Positions 33,310 through 43,511 of a stretch of 50,176 bases of DNA are shown piece after piece (position 1 is the first letter of the stretch; each line of letters begins with the position of its first letter). The stretch spans positions 1 to 50,176 of the forward strand of contig CAMDEX010000013.1 in assembly GCA_945897075.1 (NCBI GenBank). The letters run 5' to 3'. The translations under genes and the position numbers were made by a program. The stretch is from Litorilinea aerophila (lineage in GTDB: Bacteria > Chloroflexota > Anaerolineae > Caldilineales > Caldilineaceae). The notes beneath the pieces are model-generated. The model had not been told where the DNA came from. It did no database searches and worked only from the letters and a program-made list of their open reading frames with translations.

Positions 33310-34676
33310 TGGACGTAGTGATCCCCGTCACCGTTATTGCCGCCCTCATCCTCCTCAACGGCATCTTTGTGGCCGCGGAGTTTGCTATGATTGCGGTGCC
33401 GCCAACCCGCCTGACGCAGAGCGCCGCTGCTGGCTCGCGTCTGGCTGCGCAGGTGTTGGCTGTCCTGCGCGACACGGATCAACAAAACCGCTATCTGGCC
33501 ACGGCCCAGATTGGGATCACAATTGTCAGCCTGGGTTTGGGCATGTATGGCGAACACATTCTGGCCGATTGGCTGCTCATCCCCTTGCAGCAATTAACAA
33601 TCCTGGCCGAACCTGTCGCCCACAGCATTGCAACGGTGCTGGCGGTGGCTGCGCTCACCTATCTGCATGTGGTGTTGGGGGAGATGGTGGCCAAGTCTCT
33701 GGCCCTGCAATTTCCCGAGGCCACCGCGTTGCGGCTGATCCTGCCTATGACGCTTATGCAGCGCATCTTCAGCCCGGTGATTTCTCTGCTCAACGGTCTG
33801 GGCAATGCGACCACCCGGCTGCTGGGCGTACACCCGGCCGAGCGTTTTAGCCGTCTCTTTTCCCCGGACGAACTGGAAATCATTGTGGAAGAAAGCTATG
33901 CGGGCGGGCTGATCGAACCGTCGCAGCAGCTCTTCATTGCGAATATATTCGATCTCAAAGAGCGCAGTGTAGGCCAGGTAATGACGCCCCGCACCCGCGT
34001 CGTGGGCATCTCTGTCGATCAGAGCGAAGCAGAGGTCATGCAGACCGTCTGCGAAACCCTGCACTCCCGCTACCCTATCTACGACGGTAGTCTGGAGCAG
34101 ATTATTGGAATGCTGCACATCAAAGACCTGGCCCGCTATCGTGTAGATAGCGCAGGTGGGTTCGACTTGCGCCGTTTTGCCCAACGCCGACCAGTCTCCT
34201 TCGTGCCCGACACGGTTCCGCTGGATCGGATGTTGGCCCGCTTTCGCCGGGAGCGTATCTCGTTGGCCGTGGTTGTTGATGAATTTGGCGGCACCGCAGG
34301 CATCGTCACCCTGGAGGATCTGGTGGAAGAGGTGGTGGGTGAAATCCAGGACGAGTTCGATACGGAGGATATCCCTTTCGAGCGGATTGATGAGCGGCGT
34401 ATGCGGGTGCAGGGGGCGCTGCTCTTGGATGAACTGAATCAGCACTTCGATCTTAAGCTCCATGACGAAGAGGTTGATACAGTCGGTGGGCTGATTATGA
34501 GCCGCCTGGGACAGATTCCAGTCCCCGGTGACCAGGTCACAGTGGACGGAATTCTTTTTGTTGTAGAGTCGCTCGATGGCCGGGCCGTGCAGAATGTCTG
34601 CATCACCCTGCCCGAAGCGGCTGTCGCTGAAGCGGAGGATTTCGTCTTGAGCCACGGCAGAGAATTCACAGATTGA
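33309..34676 (+). CDS. CNNM/CorC-type transporter (hemolysin family), copy 2
   Basis: A 455-residue paralogue of the preceding gene with the same order: membrane DUF21 domain, CBS pair (QVMTPRTRVVGISVD; GMLHIKDLARY) and CorC_HlyC domain (VVDEFGGTAGIVTLEDLVEE; EEVDTVGGLIMSRLG). The ATG at 33309 overlaps the upstream TGA by one base. CNNM proteins dimerise; two co-translated, diverged copies suggest a heterodimer (inference). The promoter of the T-box transcript starts inside its stop-codon region. Confidence 0.92.
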   Translation: MDVVIPVTVIAALILLNGIFVAAEFAMIAVPPTRLTQSAAAGSRLAAQVLAVLRDTDQQNRYLATAQIGITIVSLGLGMYGEHILADWLLIPLQQLTILAEPVAHSIATVLAVAALTYLHVVLGEMVAKSLALQFPEATALRLILPMTLMQRIFSPVISLLNGLGNATTRLLGVHPAERFSRLFSPDELEIIVEESYAGGLIEPSQQLFIANIFDLKERSVGQVMTPRTRVVGISVDQSEAEVMQTVCETLHSRYPIYDGSLEQIIGMLHIKDLARYRVDSAGGFDLRRFAQRRPVSFVPDTVPLDRMLARFRRERISLAVVVDEFGGTAGIVTLEDLVEEVVGEIQDEFDTEDIPFERIDERRMRVQGALLLDELNQHFDLKLHDEEVDTVGGLIMSRLGQIPVPGDQVTVDGILFVVESLDGRAVQNVCITLPEAAVAEAEDFVLSHGREFTD

Positions 34677-34701
34677 CAAAGAAGATTTCTCTTGCTACAC
34701 T
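34673..34701 (+). promoter_or_regulatory. Strong sigma-70-type promoter driving the T-box leader
   Basis: TTGACA (34673-34678), a 17-nt spacer and TACACT (34696-34701). The -35 overlaps the stop codon of the second CNNM gene. Transcription would start near 34708, just before the T-box Stem I. Confidence 0.8.
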
Positions 34702-34720
34702 ATAGTCAATCAAATGTAAA

Positions 34721-34996
34721 ACGCGTTGACGGAGACGAGTAGTTTCTGTGTTGTCGTCCAGAGAGTCCGGGATGGTGGAAGCCGGATCGCACACGCAGAG
34801 ACGAAAATCCCTCCTGAGCAGCGGCCCCAACGACGAAAACCCGTCCAGTAGACGCCGCCGGTCTTGTGAACCGTTATTCTCACAGCGAAGTGATGCACGC
34901 ATTGCTTTGCAGCGAGGTGTCCGGTGGTCTGTGTGCCGGGAACCGGGGTGGTAGCGCGGACCATTTGGCCCGTCCCCGTTTGGGGATGGGCTTTTT
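34721..34996 (+). promoter_or_regulatory. T-box riboswitch, probable isoleucine specifier
   Basis: All T-box landmarks occur in order: GACGGAGACGAGTAG opening Stem I (34728), the AGAGAG distal element (34760), GGTGGAAGCC, the CCTGAG K-turn strand (34813-34818), AGTAG...CCGTTA of Stem II (34847-34876), the T-box bulge GGGGTGGTAGCGCGGAC (34945-34961) and a terminator. The specifier position before CCTGAG reads GAAAATCCCT, giving ATC (34807-34809, Ile) or AAT (Asn). The UGGN bulge is TGGT, which pairs with an A73 discriminator, as in tRNA-Ile; tRNA-Asn usually has G73. Uncharged tRNA would allow read-through into GNAT and alaX. Confidence 0.88.
34968..34996 (+). terminator. T-box leader terminator
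   Basis: GCCCGTCCCC (34968-34977) pairs with GGGGATGGGC (34982-34991), one G-U, followed by TTTTT. Its left arm contains the CCCC that would pair with the GGGG of the T-box sequence in the antiterminator form. Confidence 0.85.
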
Positions 34997-35002
34997 CTAT
35001 TA

Positions 35003-35038
35003 AAAGTCCCCGGCACTTCGGAAAGTGCCGGGGACTTT
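35003..35038. repeat. 16-bp hairpin AAAGTCCCCGGCACTT, dispersed copy
   Basis: A perfect 16-bp stem (35003-35018, 35023-35038) with loop CGGA. Its core equals the hairpin at 22540-22571. Placed between the T-box terminator and the GNAT ribosome site (GGAGGAAGGG), it adds a second strong structure to the leader. Confidence 0.88.
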
Positions 35039-35055
35039 CGGAGGAAGGGTGAAAA

Positions 35056-35586
35056 ATGGAGCAGCCAACTGTACGTCTACTGAATGCAGATGACGTGGCC
35101 CAATACCGAACCGTCCGCCTGCGCGCTTTGACCGAACACCCAGAGGCGTTTGGCTCGTCGGCAGAGGAATTTGCGTTGCAGCCGTTGGAGGATGTGGCGA
35201 AGCGGTTGAAAGGCCAAAGCGAAGCCTTTGCGCTCTTTGGCGCATTTTTGGCGGGTCAACTGGTGGGGCTGATCGCTTTTGGCCGCAACAGTGGGCGAAA
35301 AGTGCGGCATCGGGGCGGCATCTATCATATGTACGTAGCCGCGGAGGTGCGCGGGCGCGGCCTGGGCCGGCTTTTGTTGGAACACGCCGTAGACTACGCC
35401 CGGCAATTGCCCGGTCTGGAGGAGATCAACCTGGCCGTGACAGTCGGCAACGACCCGGCCCGCCGTCTCTACGAACGTTTCGGTTTTGTCTTCTCCCACC
35501 GGGAGCCGCGCCATATCAAAATTGACGAGCGCTACTACGACATTGAGTGGATGACACTGGAGTTGCAGGGAGGAAGCGAAGAATGA
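35056..35586 (+). CDS. GNAT family N-acetyltransferase
   Basis: A 176-residue GNAT acetyltransferase. The acetyl-CoA signature is MYVAAEVRGRGLGRLLLEHA (about 92-111, with R-G-x-G-L-G), and VTVGNDPARRLYERFGFV is the family C-terminal motif. The acyl acceptor cannot be told from sequence. Start ATG at 35056 with GGAGGAAGGG upstream. It is the first gene after the T-box leader and overlaps alaX by 4 nt, so it is probably induced when the cognate tRNA is uncharged. An unusual T-box target for a generic GNAT. Confidence 0.9.
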   Translation: MEQPTVRLLNADDVAQYRTVRLRALTEHPEAFGSSAEEFALQPLEDVAKRLKGQSEAFALFGAFLAGQLVGLIAFGRNSGRKVRHRGGIYHMYVAAEVRGRGLGRLLLEHAVDYARQLPGLEEINLAVTVGNDPARRLYERFGFVFSHREPRHIKIDERYYDIEWMTLELQGGSEE

Positions 35587-36305
35587 GTGAACTGCTCTAT
35601 TACCGCGACGCCTATACCCAAGAATTCGAGGCCGTCGTCACCGCTGTGGACGGGGAGCGGGTGGCGCTGGATAGCACAGCCTTCTATCCGGGCGGGGGCG
35701 GCCAACCCAACGACGAGGGCTGGCTGACCGCTGGTGATGTGCGCCTGCGCGTGGCAAAAGTTCAGAAAGAGGGCGCAACGGTCTGGCACTGGCTGGAAGC
35801 CACGGATGGCGGCCTGCCGGAAATTGCTGTCGGCCAGCCGGTGCGCGGGGCGCTGGACTGGGCGCGGCGTTACTCCCTGATGCGCACCCACACCGCCATG
35901 CACATCCTGTGCGGCGTCGTCTGGCGCGACTACCAGGCATCTGTTACCGGCGGCAATATGGACCCCGGCGCGGGCCGCATGGATTTCGAGTTTGCCGCGA
36001 TGAGCCGCGAGTTGGTCACGGAGATCGAGGCGAAGTGCAACGCCGAAATTGCCGCGGCCCGCCCTGTGCGGGCGCAAATCCTGCCCAGAGATGTGGCGTT
36101 CCAGATTCCCGACCTGATCCGCACGAAGATCAACCTGCTGCCCGAAGGCATCAGCGAAATCCGCACAGTCGAACTGGTGGGGCTGGACCTGCAAGCCGAT
36201 GGCGGCACCCACGTAGCCAACACATCCGAAGTGGGGCGGATGCGGGTGACGGATTACAAGAGCAAAGGGGCGATCAACAAACGGATTTATATTGAGTTGG
36301 CGTGA
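35583..36305 (+). CDS. AlaX-type alanyl-tRNA editing protein
   Basis: A 240-residue free-standing trans-editing domain related to the AlaRS/ThrRS editing domain, which hydrolyses mischarged aminoacyl-tRNA such as Ser-tRNA-Ala. FYPGGGGQPND (35-45), the zinc motif HTAMH (H103, H107) and DGGTHVANTSEVG (206-218) are visible. The usual C-x-x-x-H second zinc motif reads D206-G-G-T-H210 here, an Asp for the Cys. The ATG at 35583 overlaps the GNAT stop (ATGA). Control by an upstream T-box with probable Ile specifier is unexpected for an Ala editor. Confidence 0.88.
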   Translation: MSELLYYRDAYTQEFEAVVTAVDGERVALDSTAFYPGGGGQPNDEGWLTAGDVRLRVAKVQKEGATVWHWLEATDGGLPEIAVGQPVRGALDWARRYSLMRTHTAMHILCGVVWRDYQASVTGGNMDPGAGRMDFEFAAMSRELVTEIEAKCNAEIAAARPVRAQILPRDVAFQIPDLIRTKINLLPEGISEIRTVELVGLDLQADGGTHVANTSEVGRMRVTDYKSKGAINKRIYIELA

Positions 36306-36313
36306 GTCTATTG

Positions 36314-36480
36314 CGTATTGCGTATTTCGTAGGTAGTGGCGTCCGAGCCGCATAACGACATTTTCTCGTGGGACACAAAGCAAGACCAATCGCCGGTGGG
36401 GGGCTTCATGTTTCGGTCTTCACTACCATTTTACTCTCAGCAACATACCAATCAGCACTACTTACGAAATACGCAATACG
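36314..36480. repeat. 25-bp inverted repeat bounding the spacer before a Y1 transposase
   Basis: CGTATTGCGTATTTCGTA begins the left arm (36314-36338), which is inverted at 36456-36480 with one mismatch; extra CGTATT words extend both arms. The spacer in between (about 117 nt) has no gene. The right arm ends 15 nt before the start of a REP-type transposase gene, so this could be a site linked to that enzyme. Confidence 0.85.
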
Positions 36481-36495
36481 AAATACGGAGTTCAC

Positions 36496-37038
36496 ATGCC
36501 CATCATTCCCGACCCGCCACTCTCTGCCTACGAAACCCACTTCCACACGGGTCTCGTCTTTGTCACATTGACGGGCGTGCGCGGGGAACATATCTTTGGC
36601 CGGGCCGAAATGGCCAATCTGCTGCGCTCTGTGCTGCGCGAAGTGCGGCGGGAGTTGGCTTTTGCTATGCACGCCTGGGTGATTCTGCCCGCACACAGCC
36701 ATCTGCTCCTTCAGCCCGGCGCAGAGGGCGGCGGGGATGAGATTGTGCGCCGGGTGCGTCACCGTTACGCCAGAGACTACGCCCAGTTGATGGGCAGTCC
36801 CAGCGAAATGGTGGTCTGGGAGCCGCGCTTCGGGCTAGAAGCAGTGTCGGATGAGGCAGAGTTCGCAGTGCGCCTGGACACAATTCACTACGACCCGGTG
36901 CGCCACGCGCTGGTCACACGCCCGGAAGAGTGGGTTCAAAGCAGCTACGCGGCCTGGGTGGAGCGGGGGCTGTACAAATTGGGCTGGGGGTGGAGTGAGC
37001 CGGAGCGGTTACAGGGAAGTCGTACAGCGAAAAGGTAA
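36496..37038 (+). CDS. REP-associated tyrosine transposase-like (Y1/HUH) protein
   Basis: A 180-residue protein of the Y1_Tnp (IS200/RAYT-like) superfamily of single-strand DNA endonucleases. HAWVILPAHSHLLLQPG contains the metal-binding H-x-H (H67, H69); Tyr residues at 91 and 95 (HRYARDYAQ) are candidate nucleophiles; IHYDPVRHALVTRPEEW is the C-terminal family motif. RAYTs are usually single-copy domesticated enzymes that act on REP hairpins. A 25-bp inverted repeat lies just upstream. It stands between alaX and ileS, on their strand. Confidence 0.85.
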   Translation: MPIIPDPPLSAYETHFHTGLVFVTLTGVRGEHIFGRAEMANLLRSVLREVRRELAFAMHAWVILPAHSHLLLQPGAEGGGDEIVRRVRHRYARDYAQLMGSPSEMVVWEPRFGLEAVSDEAEFAVRLDTIHYDPVRHALVTRPEEWVQSSYAAWVERGLYKLGWGWSEPERLQGSRTAKR

Positions 37039-37043
37039 ATGAA

Positions 37044-37457
37044 TCAGACAAGATAAGGGACGATAGTGTACAAGACGGCCGGCAAGCCCATTGGCGGGCT
37101 GGCATGGATCGTACCATCGCTATCATGGCGATGATGTGGAAATGAATCAATTTCAGGATGGTGAGAGGCGTTGTCCCAACGTACAGTCATCGCATTTGTT
37201 GCCGAAAGTAGTTGATATCGATATTTCAAGCGATTGATCGAAGGTTCAGTTATGCTATACTCGGCAACGTGCAATTTGAAGCCATTCCGTAAAGTCAACA
37301 CGCCGCGTATATAGCATTCATGGATATAGACTTCCGTAAACTGAAGATTCGAGTCGATTACATGATGCGCTTCAGTGACGATCTGTTGGATGTATCGAAA
37401 ATATTCACGTGCGGTCACAAAGTCAACTCGCTCAATATCTGATAGCGCCGTTGCCAC
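37044..37457 (-). CDS. TumE family toxin (DUF6516)
   Basis: A 137-residue protein matching the TumE/DUF6516 toxin family by its characteristic C-terminal motif RWDNASHHPEIDSFPHHRHD (about 93-112), preceded by RYRYQLLSATNAMTVRW-type sequence. The mechanism of TumE is not established to my knowledge. It is transcribed opposite to its neighbours, second in a two-gene operon, with its start overlapping the end of the antitoxin gene by 43 nt. A shorter start inside is possible. Its tail carries a C-terminal extension after HHRHD. Confidence 0.85.
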   Translation of the reverse strand: MATALSDIERVDFVTAREYFRYIQQIVTEAHHVIDSNLQFTEVYIHECYIRGVLTLRNGFKLHVAEYSITEPSINRLKYRYQLLSATNAMTVRWDNASHHPEIDSFPHHRHDSDGTIHASPPMGLPAVLYTIVPYLV

Positions 37458-37708
37458 AAATCAAGGCTGCGTTTGGCAGCGAACCAATCAAAGAGGTAGA
37501 CATCATCACCTAATTCGCCACTATCGAACCGGCGTATAAATTCATCCGACGCTAAGTGGTATTGGATTTCAAAGTCTTGACATAGCCTAGCAAAGTGGTC
37601 GCGCCGAATCTGAGCTTGAGAGCGTTCGTTGCTTAATGCGACCCCAACAACATCACGTACTTCCGAAGCTGAAAAATCGTTTGATTGAATCTTGACGGCA
37701 AATTCCAT
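37415..37708 (-). CDS. TumA-like antitoxin
   Basis: A 97-residue protein encoded directly upstream of the TumE-type toxin. It is rich in charged and helical stretches (EVRDVVGVALSNERSQAQIR and FIRRFDSGELGDDVYLFDWF), the pattern seen for partners of TumE toxins. No DNA-binding motif is obvious. It has its own promoter (37758-37787) and a GTGAGGTC ribosome site. The assignment rests mainly on gene order. Confidence 0.75.
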   Translation of the reverse strand: MEFAVKIQSNDFSASEVRDVVGVALSNERSQAQIRRDHFARLCQDFEIQYHLASDEFIRRFDSGELGDDVYLFDWFAAKRSLDLWQRRYQILSELTL

Positions 37709-37757
37709 ATGACCTCACTTTCATCTATACCTGCACAATCTCATGTCTTCTATCCTG

Positions 37758-37787
37758 ATTATAGCGCAACCTGAATCAAACCGTCAA
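37758..37787 (-). promoter_or_regulatory. Promoter for the TumA-TumE operon
   Basis: On the minus strand TTGACG (37787-37782), an 18-nt spacer and a perfect TATAAT (37763-37758) point to the antitoxin start at 37708. The divergent lipoprotein gene begins 50 nt on the other side. Confidence 0.7.
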
Positions 37788-37836
37788 CCGCAGGAAATCA
37801 GTCGTCACGATTTTGAACACTATAGAGGAGCAACGC

Positions 37837-38097
37837 ATGTCACGCATAATAGATACTTTCGTCATAATCGCCATATTAGCGAGTATGTTGGCTAGCTGTT
37901 CATCAATCTCGCAACAATCTGGGCCTGTGATTTGGGAGTACAAAGTTGTGCATCTGACTACAGAGGGCACTGGAGACGAATTCGCTGCTGGAGTCGAAGT
38001 AGCACTGAACGAGTTAGGCAAGAACAGTTGGGAATGTACAACAAATTTGGTTCCGTTTAGTGGCTTTTACGCTTATTGCAAACGCCCAAAACTATAA
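37837..38097 (+). CDS. Small lipoprotein, DUF4177-like
   Basis: An 86-residue protein with a signal sequence ending in a lipobox-like LASC (Cys about 21), so probably a lipid-anchored extracytoplasmic protein. The rest, WEYKVVHLTTEG and ALNELGKNSWECTTNLVPF, resembles the DUF4177 fold (Y-K-V-V then L-N-x-x-G-x-x-G/S-W-E). ATG at 37837 with GAGGAGC 6 nt upstream. It lies 61 nt before ileS on the same strand; function unknown. Confidence 0.72.
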   Translation: MSRIIDTFVIIAILASMLASCSSISQQSGPVIWEYKVVHLTTEGTGDEFAAGVEVALNELGKNSWECTTNLVPFSGFYAYCKRPKL

Positions 38098-38158
38098 CGT
38101 AACTTTCAAATGATATCCAATCCCGATTGATCCTTCAATCGACAGGAGCGTACAAGAG

Positions 38159-41329
<3,171 letters not shown>

Positions 41330-41348
41330 CGGAAAAAGACGACTCGCA

Positions 41349-41393
41349 CGAAACGTGAATGCCCCGGCTGCTGTCCGGGGCATTCACGTTTCG
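41349..41393. terminator. Bidirectional terminator-like hairpin after ileS
   Basis: A perfect 19-bp stem (41349-41367 and 41375-41393) with a 7-nt loop lies between the convergent ends of ileS and the SDR gene. The core CGTGAATGCCCCGG is GC-rich, but the U-tract is poor, so termination is probable rather than certain. Confidence 0.7.
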
Positions 41394-41425
41394 TGGCGTA
41401 CATCACAACGCGGGTGGGCGGGAAT

Positions 41426-42367
41426 TTACGCCATCGCCAACTCTACCTTCGGCGCACTCTCCGACAAGAAAGATACCCCCGTTAACGCTTCCGATTCCGC
41501 CCAGAGGCGGGCTGCGGCTGCTCGATCCTGGGCCGCGCTGCTTGTTTCCACCGACTTGGGATAGCCCCGCATCTCGAACAGACCATCCGGCCCGTAATAG
41601 CCGTTGGTAACAGCCCCCGGCGCAGTGGCCGCGTAGAGAGTGGGCAGCGCGCCCATCCGCGGTTTTTGGGCGAGGAAGGGATTGAGAAAAGTCGCGATCC
41701 CAGAATGCGCCTGCAAATTGGTGGCTGTCCAACCGGGATGCGCGGCGGTCGCCATTACACGCAGACCGGCGCTGTCCAGACGCCGCTGCAATTCGGCGGT
41801 AAAGAGCAGATTTGCCAATTTGCTCTGGCTGTATGCGCCAAAGGGGGTGTAGCCCTGCTGGAATTGCAGATCAGCCCACTTCATCCGCCCGGCCCGGTGT
41901 GCGCCGCTGCTCACATTGACGACCCGGCTGCCCGGCGTCTTGACCAGCAGAGCGATGAGCAACCCGGTCAGCGCAAAATGGCCCAGGTGGTTTGTGCCGA
42001 ACTGCATCTCGAAACCGTCCGCTGTCTCGGCCCGTTCGGGCAGGGCCATCAGACCGGCGTTATTGATGAGCAGATCCAGCCGGTCGCATGCGCGGGAAAA
42101 GGCCCCGGCAAAGGCGCGCACAGAAGCCAGGCTGGCCAGGTCAAGGGCCATCACCTGCACGCTGCCCAGCGGCTCTTCCCGGCGGATGGCTTCGGCGGCG
42201 GTCTCGCCTTTGGCCTGGTTGCGGCAGGCCAGCACAACCGTTGCGCCCGTGGCGGCCAGCGCCAGCGCCGTCTCGAAACCGATGCCGCTGTTGGCGCCGG
42301 TCACAATCGCCACCCGGCCCGTCTGATCGGGCATAGCGGCGACATCCCATTTGTTCTGCTTTGACAT
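41426..42367 (-). CDS. Short-chain dehydrogenase/reductase
   Basis: A 313-residue NAD(P)-dependent oxidoreductase of the SDR family, close in style to retinol-dehydrogenase/WWOX-type proteins. It has the cofactor motif TGANSGIG (23-30), NNAG (102-105), a catalytic Ser near 153 and Y179-S-Q-S-K183. A C-terminal extension follows the core. ACRN after beta strand 2 hints at NADPH preference. Substrate unknown. It is convergent with ileS and divergent from the VOC gene. Start ATG at 42367. Confidence 0.92.
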   Translation of the reverse strand: MSKQNKWDVAAMPDQTGRVAIVTGANSGIGFETALALAATGATVVLACRNQAKGETAAEAIRREEPLGSVQVMALDLASLASVRAFAGAFSRACDRLDLLINNAGLMALPERAETADGFEMQFGTNHLGHFALTGLLIALLVKTPGSRVVNVSSGAHRAGRMKWADLQFQQGYTPFGAYSQSKLANLLFTAELQRRLDSAGLRVMATAAHPGWTATNLQAHSGIATFLNPFLAQKPRMGALPTLYAATAPGAVTNGYYGPDGLFEMRGYPKSVETSSAAQDRAAAARLWAESEALTGVSFLSESAPKVELAMA

Positions 42368-42563
42368 TTCACTTCTCTCCGATGACTCTAAGTAAAAGCA
42401 AGAAAATTTTTGGACACGGGTTTTGAGAATTCTCAGGTTTGAATCTGCGCAAATCTGCGCGCTCCCGCGTCTCTGCGATACAGCATACAGCCATAAAATT
42501 GACTTTGCTGTAACTCTGCATTACCTTTCAACACAGGAAACCCATTCCCCAGCGGAGAGACCC

Positions 42564-43511
42564 ATGCCGATCCATTCGCTTCTGGCAACCAATCCCTTTT
42601 TCTATTACGCAGACCTGGACGCCGCCACCCGCTTCTATACCGAAACGCTTGGGTTGGAGCTGGTGGCTGACTTTGGCATTGCCCGCACCATCCGCACCTC
42701 ACCCGCCTCCTTCCTGACGCTGATGGACATCGCGCACAGCCTGCACAAACCGGACGAACCGAAAGCTGTCACTTTGGCCTTTGTCACGGAAGAAGTGGAA
42801 GAGTGGTACGCCCATTTGCAGAGCCAGAACGTTCCCATCCGCCACCCGTTGAAATCGGACAAGACGAAAGCCCACGAAGGCTTTGTGGCTCTCGACCCGG
42901 CGGGCTACTTTCTCGAATTTGAGCGCTTCAACCCCCACCCGGAGAACGAGCGCCTGCTGCCCCAACTGGCGAAAATCGAGCCGCTGTCCACCGCCACACC
43001 TGACAATCTGCCTCTCTCCGCCACTGTCCTCTGGCTCTACTACAAAGAGATGGCAGCCGCGCAACATTTTCTGGCCGAGCAGTTGGGGCTGGAACTGGCC
43101 GTGGATCAGGGCTGGGCGAAAGTCTACGCGGCAGGCAGGAGCAGTTTCATCGGCCCGGTGGAGGCGGGTGTGGGCCTGCACGCCTACGCGCCGGAAAAAC
43201 TGGTCACAGTCGGACTGATCACGGATAACTTCCCCGCCTGGCGCGCCCACTTGCAGGCCATCCCCGCCTTCCGTTTGCAGACGCTGGACGTGGAGGATGT
43301 GGCCGGCCAACTGGAATTCTTCTACGGCTTCGACCCGGAAGATCACTACTGGGAGTTCGAGTTCTACCCCGCCGCGCCGGGCAATGAACGGCTGCGAGAG
43401 ATATTGGAGATTAGAGAGATTGAGAGATTATGCAACCCGCGCCAATCTCCCAATCTCCTAATCTCTAATCTCCTAATCTCTTCCCCAAACCGACACAGGA
43501 GTATCCAATGA
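42564..43511 (+). CDS. Two-domain VOC (glyoxalase/dioxygenase) protein with repeat-encoded tail
   Basis: A 315-residue vicinal-oxygen-chelate protein with two domains: residues 1-130 (FFYYADLDAATRFYTETLGL ... GYFLEFERF) and about 150-275 (LYYKEMAAAQHFLAEQLGLE ... HYWEFEFYP). Metal ligands are not certain. The true domain ends near NERLREILE; the last 35 or so residues are translated from a heptamer-word hairpin. ATG at 42564 with GGAGAGA upstream; the frame farther upstream lacks a ribosome site. The stop overlaps the next start by 4 nt. Confidence 0.85.
   Translation: MPIHSLLATNPFFYYADLDAATRFYTETLGLELVADFGIARTIRTSPASFLTLMDIAHSLHKPDEPKAVTLAFVTEEVEEWYAHLQSQNVPIRHPLKSDKTKAHEGFVALDPAGYFLEFERFNPHPENERLLPQLAKIEPLSTATPDNLPLSATVLWLYYKEMAAAQHFLAEQLGLELAVDQGWAKVYAAGRSSFIGPVEAGVGLHAYAPEKLVTVGLITDNFPAWRAHLQAIPAFRLQTLDVEDVAGQLEFFYGFDPEDHYWEFEFYPAAPGNERLREILEIREIERLCNPRQSPNLLISNLLISSPNRHRSIQ
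43396..43482. repeat. Heptamer-word hairpin at the VOC-ceramidase junction
   Basis: GAGATATTGGAGATTAGAGAG-like words on the left (43396-43430) face CAATCTCC/TAATCTC words on the right (43442-43482). The loop is about 11 nt. It belongs to the same GAGATTG family as 40163-40232. The left side overlaps the end of the VOC domain; the right side runs to 26 nt before the next ATG. Confidence 0.88.

Noticed and set aside
34806-34808. AAT (Asn) as the T-box specifier
   Set aside because: It is one base off the usual spacing to CCTGAG, and the TGGT bulge fits an A73 discriminator, unlike tRNA-Asn with G73. Not fully excluded.
41330-41425. Small gene between ileS and the SDR gene
   Set aside because: The stretch is mostly the 19-bp hairpin; no frame has a ribosome site.
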